From: Diospyros lotus
Taxonomy: Eukaryota > Streptophyta > Magnoliopsida > Ericales > Ebenaceae
Direction of reading: 5' to 3'
Assembly: GCF_014633365.1 (NCBI RefSeq)
Contig: NC_068346.1
Span: forward strand, 14,653,030 to 14,717,029
DNA: 64,000 nt
Shown here: piece after piece, positions 37,389-50,265 of the stretch
Layout of the letters: each line of letters begins with the position of its first letter
How positions within the stretch are numbered: position 1 is the stretch's first letter
Position numbers and translations under genes: made by a program
The notes under the pieces: generated by a model
What the model saw: the letters and a program-made list of their open reading frames with translations, nothing else
What the model was told of the DNA's origin: nothing
The model's database searches: none

Positions 37389-39175
37389 ACCATGAGCAGT
37401 TGCAGTAGGAGAAGTCCTTAATGAATGAAAGTTAAAGGCACATTGGCACATGAATGGAAGTCCTTGTAGACAATGCGTGCACGTTTCCATGATCGAGCTG
37501 TCTACTATTTGTAGGGCATATCACATACTTATAAAAGTAATTAATGGTTTCAATCATGTTTATATTTTGTTCATATCAAATGTTTAAATCCATTTATGAT
37601 TTTCTAAGGCAGCCTTGCAAACCAAGCTGTTCTTTCTCCTTTTATCTGTGTCATTAATTATGGAGATGGTATTTGCCTCACTTTGTATGTATTAAGCTAA
37701 GAAGTTCATACATGATCTCTTTTTCCCCGTACAAAGCTGTTTTTGTACAAGAATTTTTAATGTTTCAAATCTTTAAAAAAGGTCATCTATTTTATCTCCA
37801 AAAGTTAAAACCTAGGCTTTAAAAGCAACTCACCTACCAAGCATTTGAATTTACTTATTCAGCTCTTTGTGCATTCAAATGTGAAGATGTTCAAGGCTTC
37901 TTAAAAGCATTCAAATGTGATGTATTATTGCTACAAATCCCCTTCTTTGTTCCGATTTAAAAGGGTTACAAGTTTGTTTTGTATTTAAGTCACTTGCATA
38001 TAAGGTAGTCCCACTTTATGAGGGTTCTTATTTGTTACAAGTGTGATCTTTTTAAAAAGTATCTTGTAATGACGTTCTATCTCTTGTACAAATACTAGAG
38101 TTATATTCTTTTTCGTCATAATAGAACCTTCAAGTTTTTAACTTAAAGAAATAGAACGCAAGCTCTTAAATATGAACCTCTATAAAATCTTGTATATTTT
38201 TATTTGATTGTTTTCCTACTTGCTATTATCCATTCATCAGTAAATCACATATTTAACTCTAGGCCCCTTTACCATTCTCAAAATAGGAAATTTGAAAGAA
38301 ATTTTTAAATCTTATAAAAACCCAATTTAACTCTCTCTTAGTTTTTTTTTTCTAGGCAACAATAACGACGAAGAAAGGGAAGGAAGGGGAGAGGGGTGGG
38401 AAAAGACATCATATGATGAAGAGAAAGGGAGAATAGTGATGGTGAGGGGATGAAGACGAGAATGATGAGAGCTAATGAAAATGTTACCCATAAATTAAAG
38501 ACAGTAGAGTGATTAAAATGATACCCATAAACTAAAGAATCTAGAATAATTAATATGAAAACTGCAGTTTCTTTTATGAAAATAGGGATCTCATTAAGAA
38601 AGATCAAAATAAGCTAATGATACAGCCTAAGAGGGAAAGTGGGGGTTGTTTAGCTTATCATTTTAAAAGGACTGTTTAACGTCTCATGCATAAAAGTATT
38701 TTAAAGCTTTTAAGTTTTACAAGAGGTTTAAGTTAATAAAGTGTTTAGATAAAAATATATTTAAAGGTTAGTTATGCAATTATGTATTTGGTAAAATAAA
38801 ACATATAAGCTATCAGAGTTTAAAAAAAATGAAATTATTTAAGTGCAATATTTAGATAAAAAAATTAATAATTATGTTTTGTAACATATATTTATTAATT
38901 GTATGATAAAATATTGAAAGTGTTAAATTTATGTTTAATAAATATACATATTCAAACATATATATATAACTATAAATAAAAATTAAAAAAAAAAAAGGAA
39001 TTTGGCATAACACAATAGGTTTGGGAAGAAACCCTCCATGACGATGGGCTCCAGCCATCTGGAACCCGCTGTCATACAATGCTTATTACATCGCCAACAC
39101 CACACATACAAACTCAATATTAGGTCTACATAAGAACAAAAACTCATCTATTTAGGTTGTACCAGTATAAGAAGC
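37389..39175. other. Intergenic sequence, no gene seen
   Basis: AT-rich sequence between the solo LTR and the retroposon tail below the SEO gene. Short frames (for example minus 38338-38607) are hydrophobic or low-complexity and unsupported. Confidence 0.5.
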
Positions 39176-39560
39176 TTTTTTTTTTTTTTTTTTGTATATA
39201 TAAAATTTATTAACAGAAAAAAAACACACGTTCACAAGAGAAAACCAGGGCATACCCGCAAAAACAACCTCAACAAATGCAAGGCTAAGTGAAAGGAACA
39301 CCAGCAAAACCAGAAAAATGTTAGAGAACAGTGACAACCAGCTCAAGGCACACTGGTGCTCGAGAGCATGAAAGGAGCGCTGGGGAGAGAAACGGAAATA
39401 AACTGCCCTCGTGGAAAGCTCCTGCCAACCGTGGAGAAGAAAACAGAAGGTGGAGACTGAAACACAAGCGAATAGCAGCTGGAGGCGATCCCAAGGAGGT
39501 GGAAAAAAGCAAAGGGAGAACTCAGCCAGATTTGTTTGTTCTTATGGGTCCATCACCATG
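39176..39560 (-). mobile_element. Probable LINE or other retroposon 3' end
   Basis: Read on the minus strand, non-coding sequence ends in AATAAA (39211-39206), TTTTATATATAC and then 18 genomic A residues (39193-39176 as T on the plus strand). This is the signature of a reverse-transcribed polyadenylated transcript. The right border is unclear and I see no target duplication. It starts within about 60 bp of the SEO stop codon and so may serve as part of that gene's 3' untranslated region. A similar unanchored stretch sits in SEO intron 4 (about 41290-41640). Confidence 0.4.
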
Positions 39561-39576
39561 CATTAGTACTTGTAGC

Positions 39577-42500
39577 TTAGTGATCACTGCAACAACGATA
39601 GGTAATGAAGGTCCTCATAGTGTGGTCGCAAAGAAGACATTTCACCTTCTTAGGGGTGCTCCCTGTGGTGGCAGCAACGGCTAGGCTGTAGCATTCATGG
39701 TGGGTTTCATGGGTCTTACCCTCTTTAATCTTCTCAACTAGTGCATCTACAAAACTAAGTTGTTTGGTAAGGGCTGCCCATTTAGCATAGTTGCTCAATA
39801 TATCTAGAATGGTTTCATCTCTGGCTTTGGCCATCTTCGGGCGTGAACCATGACAAATGGCAGTCCATCCTTCACCGCTTGCATCAAAACTCAGGAGTGT
39901 GACGATGTCCTCCATTGTGGTAGAATCTACAATAGATTTACCATTGTCCATCTTAGTTTGCCATATGCTTTGTAGGGTAGCCCAGAATGATGACAGATAC
40001 TTTTGCTGTGTGAATCGAAATACTGTGTCGAAGCTGCTGTATTTTTGTTCCCAAATTTTCTGGTGAGCTGCCCACTTCATGTTGCTTTTCCCCACATATA
40101 TCATGACAATGTCGATTTTGGCAGCCTTCGCAACTTCACAAACAGAGTCTGTAAATTTCTGAATCCACTTTATATCCTCCCCACCGAACAAGAAAATGTA
40201 CTTTTGAGCTGCAATCTGAAATGCCAAGAACCACCCCATATTAACGTTTATCCACGGAATAATATGACTCACTACTAGATAAGCCTCATCTGAATAATTA
40301 ATAACAAAAAAAAATCACTATCAATAAATCATATATACGACTAGGACGAATTATATTATATATATAAATAATATTATTTTCCAAATGCTATTATTTACGC
40401 AGGGCAAGTAGCTATTGTTGAATGGCCGATTGATGAGGATATGGTGATTACCCATTCATTGATTGTTGTTCCCAGGGTATCTACCAACAGTTGAATCGTG
40501 GTCCCTTTCCAGAGTTGTTCATCTTCCTCCTTGCCATCAGGTGATCTAGATTGAAAAACTGTCTTTCCCCAAATCCAGAAGAGGTCGACAGCTCCAGATT
40601 TCACAAACTTTCCTTGTGGGTTGAGAGCCACAAGCTGTGACTTGTCCTCGAACTTCCATACCTCCTTGATGTACGTGATCACAGCTTTGCCAAGCTTCCA
40701 AGGGTTGCTAATGGAGAACCACAGCATTGAATCCCGAGCTTTCTTGAAGTGTTTTTCAACCTCTTCATTCCATGAAGTTGATTCCTCCACGATAGGAACC
40801 CACACGATCTCGTATGTGGTCGATTTGCTGGCGTACTTCTCAGAGAGAATTGAGATTTCATCTTCGGAGAGGTGCTCTAGACTTGTAATGTATAGCAGCA
40901 CATGTTTGCCACTCAGCTGGTCCAATTCCACCTGTGAACAAAGGACGTTAATGCACCACACGATTCAATAACCAGATGCATAAATAGTTGATGAGTTAAG
41001 AAAATTATTGCACGAACAAACCTCTGTCTTGCTTGAACAATTGTAGATCAATGCTTCCCGACTCTCCTTGCTGCAAAGTAGAGCTTTAAGGATCTCCATA
41101 TTATCGGTGTATGTTCCCTTTAATATGCGGACCAATCTGTCGTAATCTTCACGAAGAATTATCCCCTCTACAACACAATAGGATACCACGATTTATTCCT
41201 ATATGTTAGTTCCATCATTAATTCCAACTTATGCATGCTATATAATCTAAAACTGATGCATATATCACTCTCTTGTATGCTTTCATTTTGTTCACAAACG
41301 CTCAAATTTATTAGAAATTAAAGGCTGATTAATCCAACCGAAATACAAACACTACTGAAAAACAGAGTACAACTGAAGATCCACAACCAAAGGCAATGAA
41401 GACAGGACAAGATATGGAAAACAGGGGAGAAATGGTAGGGAAATGAGGCATTCAAGAGCAGGAAAAGTCCAAAAAGCAGCAGCCCAAGAAGCATCAGATA
41501 AGGCTATCCAAATCTTTCTTCCTTCTAAAAGGATTAAGCCACTTCAAAGGGTTATGAGATGACCCTGCAGGCATACAATTCAGCAAGCCGATAAAAACTT
41601 CAACTGAACAGAAAAAATATCATCAGAACCAACCATTAAATCCCACAGAACGAAGCATGAGCCATTAATTAGTGCTGATCCAAAAGGAAATTAAAACTGT
41701 CATGAATAGTATTCATGCACTAAATATACATATAGCAACATTTATTTAGCTGGAAATTATAAAATAAAATAATATAGTCAGTCAACCACATTAATCTTAG
41801 AAGTTCTGTAAATGTTTTTTTTTTGGATAAAAGTTCTGCGTATAAAAAGTCGATGTTTGTTTATAGAACTGGAGTTGGACTAACCAATATGTTTCTTCCA
41901 GCTTTCCATGTGGCTCTCTAGCTCCTCGCGTATGTTATGGATTTCTATCACCAGATCTGAAAGCTCCTGAGCCTCCTTTGCTGTTGGTTTGTACCTGAAG
42001 GCAGCGACGTTAAAATTTTATTCGGCTGGATATATATATTCTAGAAAATACTAAACCAAAAATGTATTGCTCAGTAAAGTTGGGGAGAACATACACATTT
42101 CCAAAGGTCACAGTGTTCATTAATAGCCATGCACAAGCCACGGTACTCTGAATGCTCAAATACACAGCTTTTGCCAAATCGTCTTCATGAGCAGTGAAAA
42201 TCGAAGATAAAAGCTTGCGACCAACGTACTGTGATTGGAAGGTCTTGACCTCAACAATGTATTGGGTAAGATCAAAGATGGCCTTGACAACGTCCACTGC
42301 CTCCGACTTGAGTTTCAAAGGGGTGTGTTTCAATAGATTTGGTGATAGTTGGAGGAAAGCCAATGATTTGTCAAATTGGTCGTTGCTCCCATAAAGCTGG
42401 GAAACCTGGAAATAAGAGCCGTAGTTTGCAGCAAACGCTGCCAAGGTTATCACTGCCTTGGCTTCCCATGAGTAGCTTCCGAGTGATTGAAGAAGTTCAA

Positions 42501-43052
42501 TGGCCACCTCACTCGTGCTTGAAGCCCTAGAGCAGTTGCAAGAGAACTGCCGGCCGGTAACAGTTGACATTAATAATTTGTACAGGCAAGTCGAAATCTA
42601 AGTTATATTTTATAAAATTTAGTTATGAAATAACAGATGGGTATGCACACACACACACATAGATATATATATATATATACCTCACAAGAAACTTTTTTAA
42701 TTGCTTCGTAGGGCGAGTTCTCGAGCTTGTAGCGCAGATGGCTTTTGGAGGCCTTGCCATCGGATCCACCTACTGGCGTTCCCTGTAAGATAAGGTTTGA
42801 TTACTTGAAGATTCTGCAACAAGATGCTTATACATGATGCATAAAAACCGAATCTATATGGCAGGAAAGAAACTAATTAATGAGACGAATTAATACACTA
42901 GCGCGTTGAATGACATCCTGTACGGCATCAAGAAGAGGAATGGCATCAAATTTCTTGGCGTCCAGCGGCTTATGGGTGCCTAGGATCTGCTTCAACAGAG
43001 ATTCTTCTACGTTGAGGTTCGTCTTCTCATCAGCTGCACTTGGAGTGGCCAT
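39577..43052 (-). CDS. SEO: Sieve element occlusion (SEO) P-protein, seven exons
   Basis: SEO proteins assemble into the P-protein filaments of phloem sieve elements and can plug sieve plates after wounding. Exons on the minus strand: 43052-42897, 42782-42681, 42546-42095, 41994-41885, 41167-41022, 40931-40452 and 40215-39577. All have GT/AG borders and matching phases, giving 2085 nt or 694 residues, the normal family length of about 700. The N-terminal SEO domain is about residues 20-290 (YKLENSPYEAIKKVSCEFSC; SLGSYSWEAKAVITLAAFAA). A thioredoxin-fold-like middle (HVLLYITSLEHLSEDE) follows at about 328. The C-terminal domain includes YIFLFGGEDIKWIQKFT, VMIYVGKSN and a Cys-rich end (CLLCDHTM...YRCC). 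The ATG at 43052 is chosen because the in-frame ATG at 43130 lies only about 25 bp from the TATA box. No stop or frameshift is seen. Confidence 0.93.
42661..42680. repeat. AT microsatellite at the SEO exon 2 donor
   Basis: On the minus strand the intron after exon 2 begins GTATATATATATA, followed by a TG/AC run (plus 42649-42660). The splice donor is therefore the first bases of a dinucleotide repeat. Confidence 0.85.
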
Positions 43053-43154
43053 CAATGAAGGTTGTTTAGTTAAAGACGCTGTGGAAGGCAAATAAAGACG
43101 AGAGAAGAAAGAGGAGACGACGATAGGCAATGTGGCACAGGAATAGAAGCCCTT

Positions 43155-43160
43155 CTTATA
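43155..43160 (-). promoter_or_regulatory. Candidate TATA box of SEO
   Basis: The minus strand reads CTATAAGAAGG, with TATAAG at 43160-43155. This is 103-108 bp upstream of the chosen start codon. A start of transcription near 43125-43130 would leave a 5' leader of about 75 bases. No other TATA-like word sits at a suitable distance. Confidence 0.55.
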
Positions 43161-44462
43161 GACAATGCATCCCTGTTCCGGTGCACAAAAATTTCACACT
43201 TTACGAGAGTCCAGATTATTGGTTTTTTTTTTTTAACAAAATTCTAGTACTCTTGCTTAATTTTACAAATCAAGCTTGTAAACTCATCAGTCATCACTAC
43301 GGCTTTCAGTGTACATCTATTCTTGGAACAAGCTTTTATAATTATTAAGGCCATGACAAAGAAAGCAGGAATAATTGCCCCCATGGGACATAATTATGTG
43401 GTAAAGTGGTAGGCTGGAAGCTTGTCTAAAAATTTTTAGTATGGGTTCAATTTTTTGGGAAGTAGAATGTTTTCTTACGAGAGAGAACCTTAAGAGTGAT
43501 ATTCATGGTGCTAAAGCCTATCACCCTGATTATTTGGACATATCTCTCGATTTACCTCTTCAATGTAGTTCTAGGGTCAGGGGGTAGTTGAGGACGCCAA
43601 TAATGATACGTAATCCAAAAAAAGAAAGGAGAAAAAATTGGTCAAGAAGATTGGCATTGGATGCTGGCAGCCTGCACTATCGGTGATTTTGCTGGGCGTG
43701 GATGCTATTTTATGAAAAATGAAAAAAAGAAAGAAAGAAAGTCTCACGAAAGTCTACTTTTATGGGCAGTTGAGGCTAGGTGAGACTTATTCTGTAAATC
43801 AAGGTCTCTTCACATTAATTTAACCATTTGATTAGAAATAAAAAATTATTTACTCTTTGCATTTAATATGGAAATTGGGGAACATGAAAAAAGACATATG
43901 ACCTAAGCAGTCTTATGCTGGTCCGGATTAGTCATTGAGGTTAAAATAGAAGAGACATCTAAGCCTTTACCTAATAACCTTAAAATTAATTTTATATTGT
44001 TTTGATCACTTATGGCCTTAAAATTACTGAAATTATCACATTTTTCAAAAAAAAAAAATTGAATGGATATTCTTTCTATTTGAGAGCATTTTATTATATT
44101 AAATAAACTCAAGTGGCAAATAAAAAATAATAATAATACTATCCTCATAACTACTCTCGAAAAATAGTAATCCCATGATCCAACGGATCATCTATCAAAG
44201 TTGAATTGAATGAATTGGTACAAGTGTTTCATCCGAATGCAATGAGGTGATATTTTAATTTTTTTTAAAACAATCGACCTAATGTCAAGTTACATCACTT
44301 GTGAACTCCTATCAAGCATTTGCATAAAAAAAGATATCAAATTTGATATTTGGAGGCAAAAGTCGATTGACACAAAATCTTGTTACACGTGTTAGTGGGG
44401 TTGCATGAGATAAGGTATGTTTTTCCTCCATTAGAAGTGTACGTATTATTGTATTTATTTAG
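43161..44462. other. SEO upstream region and intergenic sequence
   Basis: Holds the distal promoter of SEO plus AT-rich sequence with homopolymer runs. No second gene or clear transposon end was seen before the LTR start at 44463. Confidence 0.5.
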
Positions 44463-47400
44463 TGTTGCAAGGTGCTTTAAAAAAGCCGAAGATGGGAAAT
44501 AGTCCAAAGACCCGGATGACTCTTGACTCTCTTGAGAGTCCCCTGAAGCCTTCAGAGAGCCTTTGGGAGTGGTCAAGTCTCAACATTGCATAGTCCGTAG
44601 ACTCATCCTGAGTCTTTTGAGCTTGAGTTACTCAATGGCTCCAAAAACCCTTCAGACTCACTTGGAGATGTTCATCGGGGCTGTAACATCCTAATATTTT
44701 GAAAAAAAAAAAAAATGAATTCTTGTATTTTTTCGATTTATTAGAGATTTGGGATTTGAAAATTTTTAATGAAAGATATTAAATTTATCGTATCTTTGAC
44801 TAAGATGGTGATTGAAAGTTGTAAAATTTTGAGTCTAAATTATTATGAAGTATTTAAAGTAGATAAAATATTATAATAATTGATGTATAATAAATAATAT
44901 ATATACATATAAAATAAAATAATAAAGTAATTAAGGAATGGGATAACTAGTGGGGTTAAAATTGGGGTCGCTACCATATGTAAATATATGTAAATAATAT
45001 ATAAGTTGTTACAAAGGAAATTGAAGACTTAGTTTTCAAGGCTTCAATTATATGCTATATACGTAAATATATATATATATATATGAATACATTGTGTCCC
45101 ATATTATATTAGCAAAATCAATGAGAAGGAATTGAGGGGCTTCTGTAATGTGTATGCACGTGAATATTAAAATAAAATATATGTTATGTTAAGAAATTAT
45201 TACGAGGTATTGGTTTATATTTATAAATAAGATAGTATAATATTATATTAATATACAAAAGAGAGGGAGAAAGTTAGTGGAATTCTCTAGTCAGGGGACC
45301 TTCTTGGTCACCTTTTTCTCTCTCTCCCTTACTTGGTGCTAATCTCAGAATATATATAAACATATAAATATATTTAAAGTTTTAAAGAATATGTATATAT
45401 ATTATATAATAGTAAAGTTGTCAAATTGAAATTTGAGTAATATTAGGCCTCGTAAGTGATAATAGTTATGGTGCCTAGATGGCAGCACACCATTGGGTGT
45501 GCTGCGCCTCTAAGTGTCATGATTGTTATCAGTCATGACACTTACCATTATTCTTAGAATTTGATGGAAAAAAAGGGTGAAAGTAATGGGCAGAATTCTC
45601 TAGGGATATGGGGCATGGGGCACGTTCAAAGGGCTTCTGCTTTTCATTGTATCCTCTCACCTATGGGTTGACATGTGAACGCATATATACAAATATATAT
45701 ATGTGTATATTAATTTAAGAGGAATGGAAACAAGTAGTATTAATGATAAGGAAAGAGAGCTTGGACTAAAAGGAGCACGGGGTTTGGCAAAGACAAGCCC
45801 ATGTGAAAAGTAGGAGGAATGATTGTTATTTAAAATATATATTATGTTATATTTTAGTTTTTATTTAAGCATCCATGCGTCCTTCTCTCTCCCTAATTTT
45901 TTACTTCCAATGTGTATTGTGCGTTGAGTATCGTACGTACGTCTTGCTTCTGATTCTTAGCAACTCTTGCTTCTCCATCTTCTTTGTTCTTCCATTCTGT
46001 CTGTCCGTTCGCTCATCAAATTTACTCTTCTTATTTAATAGCTCCTAACCCTCACTGCGTACAAAAAAGGAAAAAAAAAAACATTAAGGCAAGTTTCCAT
46101 CATTTCTTCTTTAATTTATTCTTAAATTAAAAAATAAATTAAAGAAGTTCTGATACTCTTTCTATTTAAATTTCATATGCAAATTTATGCTCTCTTCATT
46201 CTGTATTTTTTTTAGTTCTTAAACCTCTTTTCTATTTTAGAAAATTATTTCATTTTTTCTTTTCGAATAAATTTGATATTATAATTATTACATGTTTATT
46301 ATATTTAATCTTAAAAGTAGAGTTTCGATTCACCCTATATTTTTAAATGGAATGATGTTCTTTGTCATAATAAGTCCTATATTTTTTGTGATCCAAGCTT
46401 CTCAGTGCGTGATGAATCCTATTTATTTTATGATATTTTGTTCAAGTAGTATGTGTGACTCTACAATATGTTTATGACTGATTACTTACCTCGTTAATAT
46501 TATTGATAGTACTAACATTTTGATATCTTTAAATTACCTTTTTGTTGCCATAAAGAATATATACGTGAATAAAATTATTTTTGTAATCTACACGATTAGT
46601 ATATTATATGTTATTGAAAAATAAAAAAATTATAAACAGTGGGCATGACGAAAGGGAAAGAAAAATTGAAACATGATTATATAGCTATATATATACATAT
46701 ATCATATTGTATGATATAAAGAAATAGCTATATTTTATGATTATATAGCTACGTATATTGCATGTTTGCATATTGTACGATACGCAACCAGGAAATATGC
46801 TGCCAACATTAAGTATATATATTTTGTGTATATATATATATTATATTATAATAATATATAAAAGATTAATAGGGTGGAGCCCCAACTAATGCATTTTTTA
46901 AGTGGTTATTTTTTTTATGTTATTTAATTAATTCAAGTATATGAAATATATATATATATAACAGTAGATAATTATAAATCATATTGGTTATTAATACGTT
47001 CATTAATTGATCTTACATTATGGTCAATCATGATTGAGGCTATATGTTATAAGTGTATATTCACGAGCATGCATAATATATGATCATGTATGAGCATATG
47101 ATTATCTTGTATTATTTTGTATAAATTTTTATTCTTTGAAACTGTTTAAATGAATATGATGATGGTTATTGTATCATAAGCTCAGTAGACGAAAGTCTGA
47201 CACGAGGAATATGATGATGGTTATGGTACCATAAGCTCGGTAGACGAAAGTCTGACGTGATGGAGTTTCAGCTCGTATTGGACGACTATTATGTCGAAAG
47301 CTTGGTAAACGTAAGTCTGACGCGAGAGAGGACTTCGGTCCACAATTTAATATCTGATATTATGTTTGCTGGTATATAACCATAAGCCAGGTATGTATTT

Positions 47401-48531
47401 TTAGGCCTTAGTGCCAATATGACTTATGTGGACCCAAGGGCCATGTGTGTGCATTTATGAATGTTTACTTTTTTATATGATATGGTGAAGTATAGCGTGG
47501 GTGTGCTTAATGTAAATAAGTAAATCTATCGCTTGCTTCGATTCCTAATGATTCCACCCGTCGTAAAATTACACTTGCTGAGTCTTGCGCCTCATACCTG
47601 TTTTTACATCATTCCAGGTAAGGCAAAAACAAAGGTCGAGGGTGAGCCTAGTGAAGCTTGATCCTCGTGGGGTAGACTTGTGTACGGAGCAATCTCGACC
47701 GAAAAGATCTTCAGGAATATTTTGAGTGCATGGGTAAGAAAAAAAACTATATCAAATTATGTTATATTTAACTTAGTCGGAGCTTTTGAGAATTATGGTG
47801 GAATAAACCCCTAATGATTGTATTAGATAAACTTATGATTTATAATATTTATTTTGCTTTCGCTGTGTGGAAAAAAACATTGAGGAAAAATTCAGGTCAT
47901 TATAGGCGCACTTTCCATTGAAAATACCTCCAGATCCTCCAGCCTCACCTAATGCATATGTACCAAAAAGTCTAAGGACTCTCGTAAGCACCACTCCTAA
48001 GTGTCTATTAATACCTACATACTCCAAGACAAATGGATCTTATGGACCTTAATAGAATTTTTGGACCCTTCTTAGTTCTCTTACCTTGGTCTCGAAGACT
48101 TAAACTTTAGATTGCATACTATTCATCGAAAGATTACTCCCCGAAAGACCCACAACCAACATATAGCTCACAAATCATTTGCATCTTTGCATATTTATTT
48201 TTAAACATCAGTGTCTGACTTAAGTATCGGAGGGCCCGTATGGGAAAGATCATCGCGTACCTTTTGACTGTCTTTATGATTACAAACCCATTTAGAACAA
48301 CTGCCAAGAAGACCAATTAAGACCTTCCCCCGAAGACTCCTTGGGGGCAATGGACCCGAAAACTCGAAAAACCCATCTGGGTCCCCCGAAGCCTTTTCTC
48401 TCTCAGACAACAGATCGAGCTTAGATCTTATTGAATATTGATTCCCTAACAGCATCTCGGACCTCATTGTTTTACCGAGGGGCTTTGCATTGGTTGTTCT
48501 CAAGAAAAATAAATTTAATTGTTAAACAACA
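44463..48531 (+). mobile_element. Tat-like Gypsy 5' LTR, split by a solo LTR
   Basis: The proposed LTR starts TGTTGCAAGG and ends GTTAAACAACA. It is followed after two bases by TTGACACTGTCTGTGGGAA, a decayed form of the GGCGCC-TCTGTGGGAA primer region used by Tat-lineage elements. It is interrupted at 44682-47904, and without that insertion is about 840 bp. Many GAGTC / GACTC words occur in both halves (CTCTTGAGAGTCCCC; GACTCTCG), supporting their continuity. The left border is tentative. Confidence 0.55.
44682..47904 (+). mobile_element. Solo LTR, Gypsy-like (S2), nested
   Basis: It runs from TGTAACATCCTAAT to TTCAGGTCATTATA (3223 bp). The end is a decayed ...TTACA. It is flanked by GGGGC and GGCGC, a 5-bp duplication with one mismatch. 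No primer site or coding domain is seen. At about 47155-47325 three imperfect copies of a unit containing AGCTCGGTAGACGAAAGTCT lie in tandem. Gypsy identity is inferred from length and end sequence. Confidence 0.55.
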
Positions 48532-49789
48532 ATTTGACACTGTCTGTGGGAACGAGCAAAAGGTCTTCCTCTATCACAGAAGCCATAAGTTCATTCGTGT
48601 AAGGTTATCATCTCAACGCTCCCACCCTAGTTTATAGTGCTTCCCAATGAATCATGCTCCAAATCCTCCAATGAGGTACCTGGGAGCTTTTGTGATCTCC
48701 TACTATTATGAAGCCTCCAAGGCTTTTCCCTATTATTAGGCCGACCTTAGGGGAAACAACGTATCTCCCCATCTTGTATCAGGTTTGTTCTTCAAAGCAA
48801 GGAACCCGATGCGAAAAGTGGGAAGGTCAGAACATGAGGGAGAACAAGCCCCGAAGTCATTCAAAAGTAGAGTAGCTTCCTCCTCAGGGATGATTGGGTT
48901 GGTCGATTTCTTAGGTCCATCATATCCTGACCCAAGCATATCGTGGTACCTCAGGCTTGTCAATTTCCACAAATATGCCTTTCCCCATGCCCAAGGGAAC
49001 CCTAGAGGAAAGGGATATCTACCAATTCAAGTAGAGGTAAGGGTTGGTGAGCTGCACGAAGTGCTAACAAGAGGAGATTAATTATCAGCACTCTTTGTAG
49101 CAGAAGATGTTTGATGCTCAATGTAAGTCCTCTCTAACCTTGTGAGGGCGAGACAATGCGATTAGCTGTGACAAGAGTTTCTCATGACCTTTACCATGAA
49201 TGATTCAAAGGCAAAAGGGTGCACAACATTATGTTGATCACTTCATGAGCGCCATTCTTGAACAGTTTGAAACAATTTGTGCCTTTCTAGAAGATGATAA
49301 GTGCGTGATGCAAGAAGGAAGCTCCCAAGTGAAGATGTCACTAACTTGACACTAACTCCTTGTAAACCACGTAAACAAAATGAATCTATAAAATAAAAAG
49401 AAAAAGGAATATGATAACTTACATATGTGTGTGTTTTGTTTTGCAGCAATCCAAAGGAAAACTGAGAGTCTAACATGGTTCACACCGGGGAGCCAACAGG
49501 ACAGAAAACCCCTAGGCTCGACCCAATATCAACGTCTTGTATTTGGGATTCAAAGTTGGATGATTATGAATAAAAGAGATTTTGGATAAAATTGTTCGAG
49601 GAGAAGCATCCCAACTATTGATAGATCTTTATATCCATGAGAGATTCCTCAACATTCTGATACCTCATGATAGTCTTTGGCCTCGAAATGGCACAACACT
49701 GTCTCGCAATTTCTGCGCCTTGAAAGATCATGAGATAAATGCATCCCTTAACATGGTCATTAGGTTAGCTTATATTTTCAGAGTGTGAT
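48532..49789 (+). other. Leader and unidentified remnants after the Tat-like LTR
   Basis: This follows the decayed primer region at 48534-48552. A 98-codon plus-strand frame (48785-49081) and shorter ones exist, but I recognise no gag motif. It is probably decayed or non-autonomous element interior. Confidence 0.35.
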
Positions 49790-50265
49790 TACAGATGTAG
49801 GCATATCGCTAAATCGCTAAAACAAAAGCATATATGTTAAGATTGTGGATGTCGGCATATCATTGAACCGCGGAAGTAAAAACATTATGATCGTAGATGT
49901 AGGCACTCTGCCTAACTGCTAAAATAAAAATATTGCTATAATTTGATTGCGGGCATAGACACTCTATCGAATTGCTAAAATAAAAATATTACTATCATTT
50001 GATCACAGACGTAGGCGCTCTGTCAAACCATTAAAACAAAAAATATTGCTATCATTCGATAACGGACATAGGCACTCTGTCGAATCACTAAAACAAAAAC
50101 ATTGCTATTGTGGGCCATGGGCTAAGATGCCAAAATCTAAGCATCAACTCATTCATGCAATCATGGACGTAGGTGTTTCACCAAACTGTCAAAACAGAAC
50201 ATTGATACTCTGGTTGCGAAAATAGGTGTCTTAAGTAGGTGCTCCCCTGAACCACCAAAATAAAA
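49790..50265. repeat. Tandem repeat field, left part
   Basis: About eight degenerate units of 50-60 bp with the pattern GTAGGCACTCTGTCGAA ... CTAAAACAAAAATATTG. The field continues without loss on the other side of CACTA C2 (58617-58690, ATTGATATTCTGGTTGCAGG), which confirms that C2 inserted inside it. Similar repeats are known in untranslated regions of Tat/Ogre elements. Which neighbouring element owns this field is unclear. Confidence 0.8.

Noticed and set aside
40679..40971. Additional small genes over SEO exons
   Set aside because: Frames at 40621-40971 plus and 40679-40861 minus are shadows of exon 6 in other frames.
43053..43130. Upstream SEO start adding 26 residues
   Set aside because: In frame, but it lies only about 25 bp from the likely TATA box and would leave almost no leader.
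46292..46477. Hydrophobic plus-strand protein in S2
   Set aside because: Short frame in AT-rich LTR DNA with no supporting feature.
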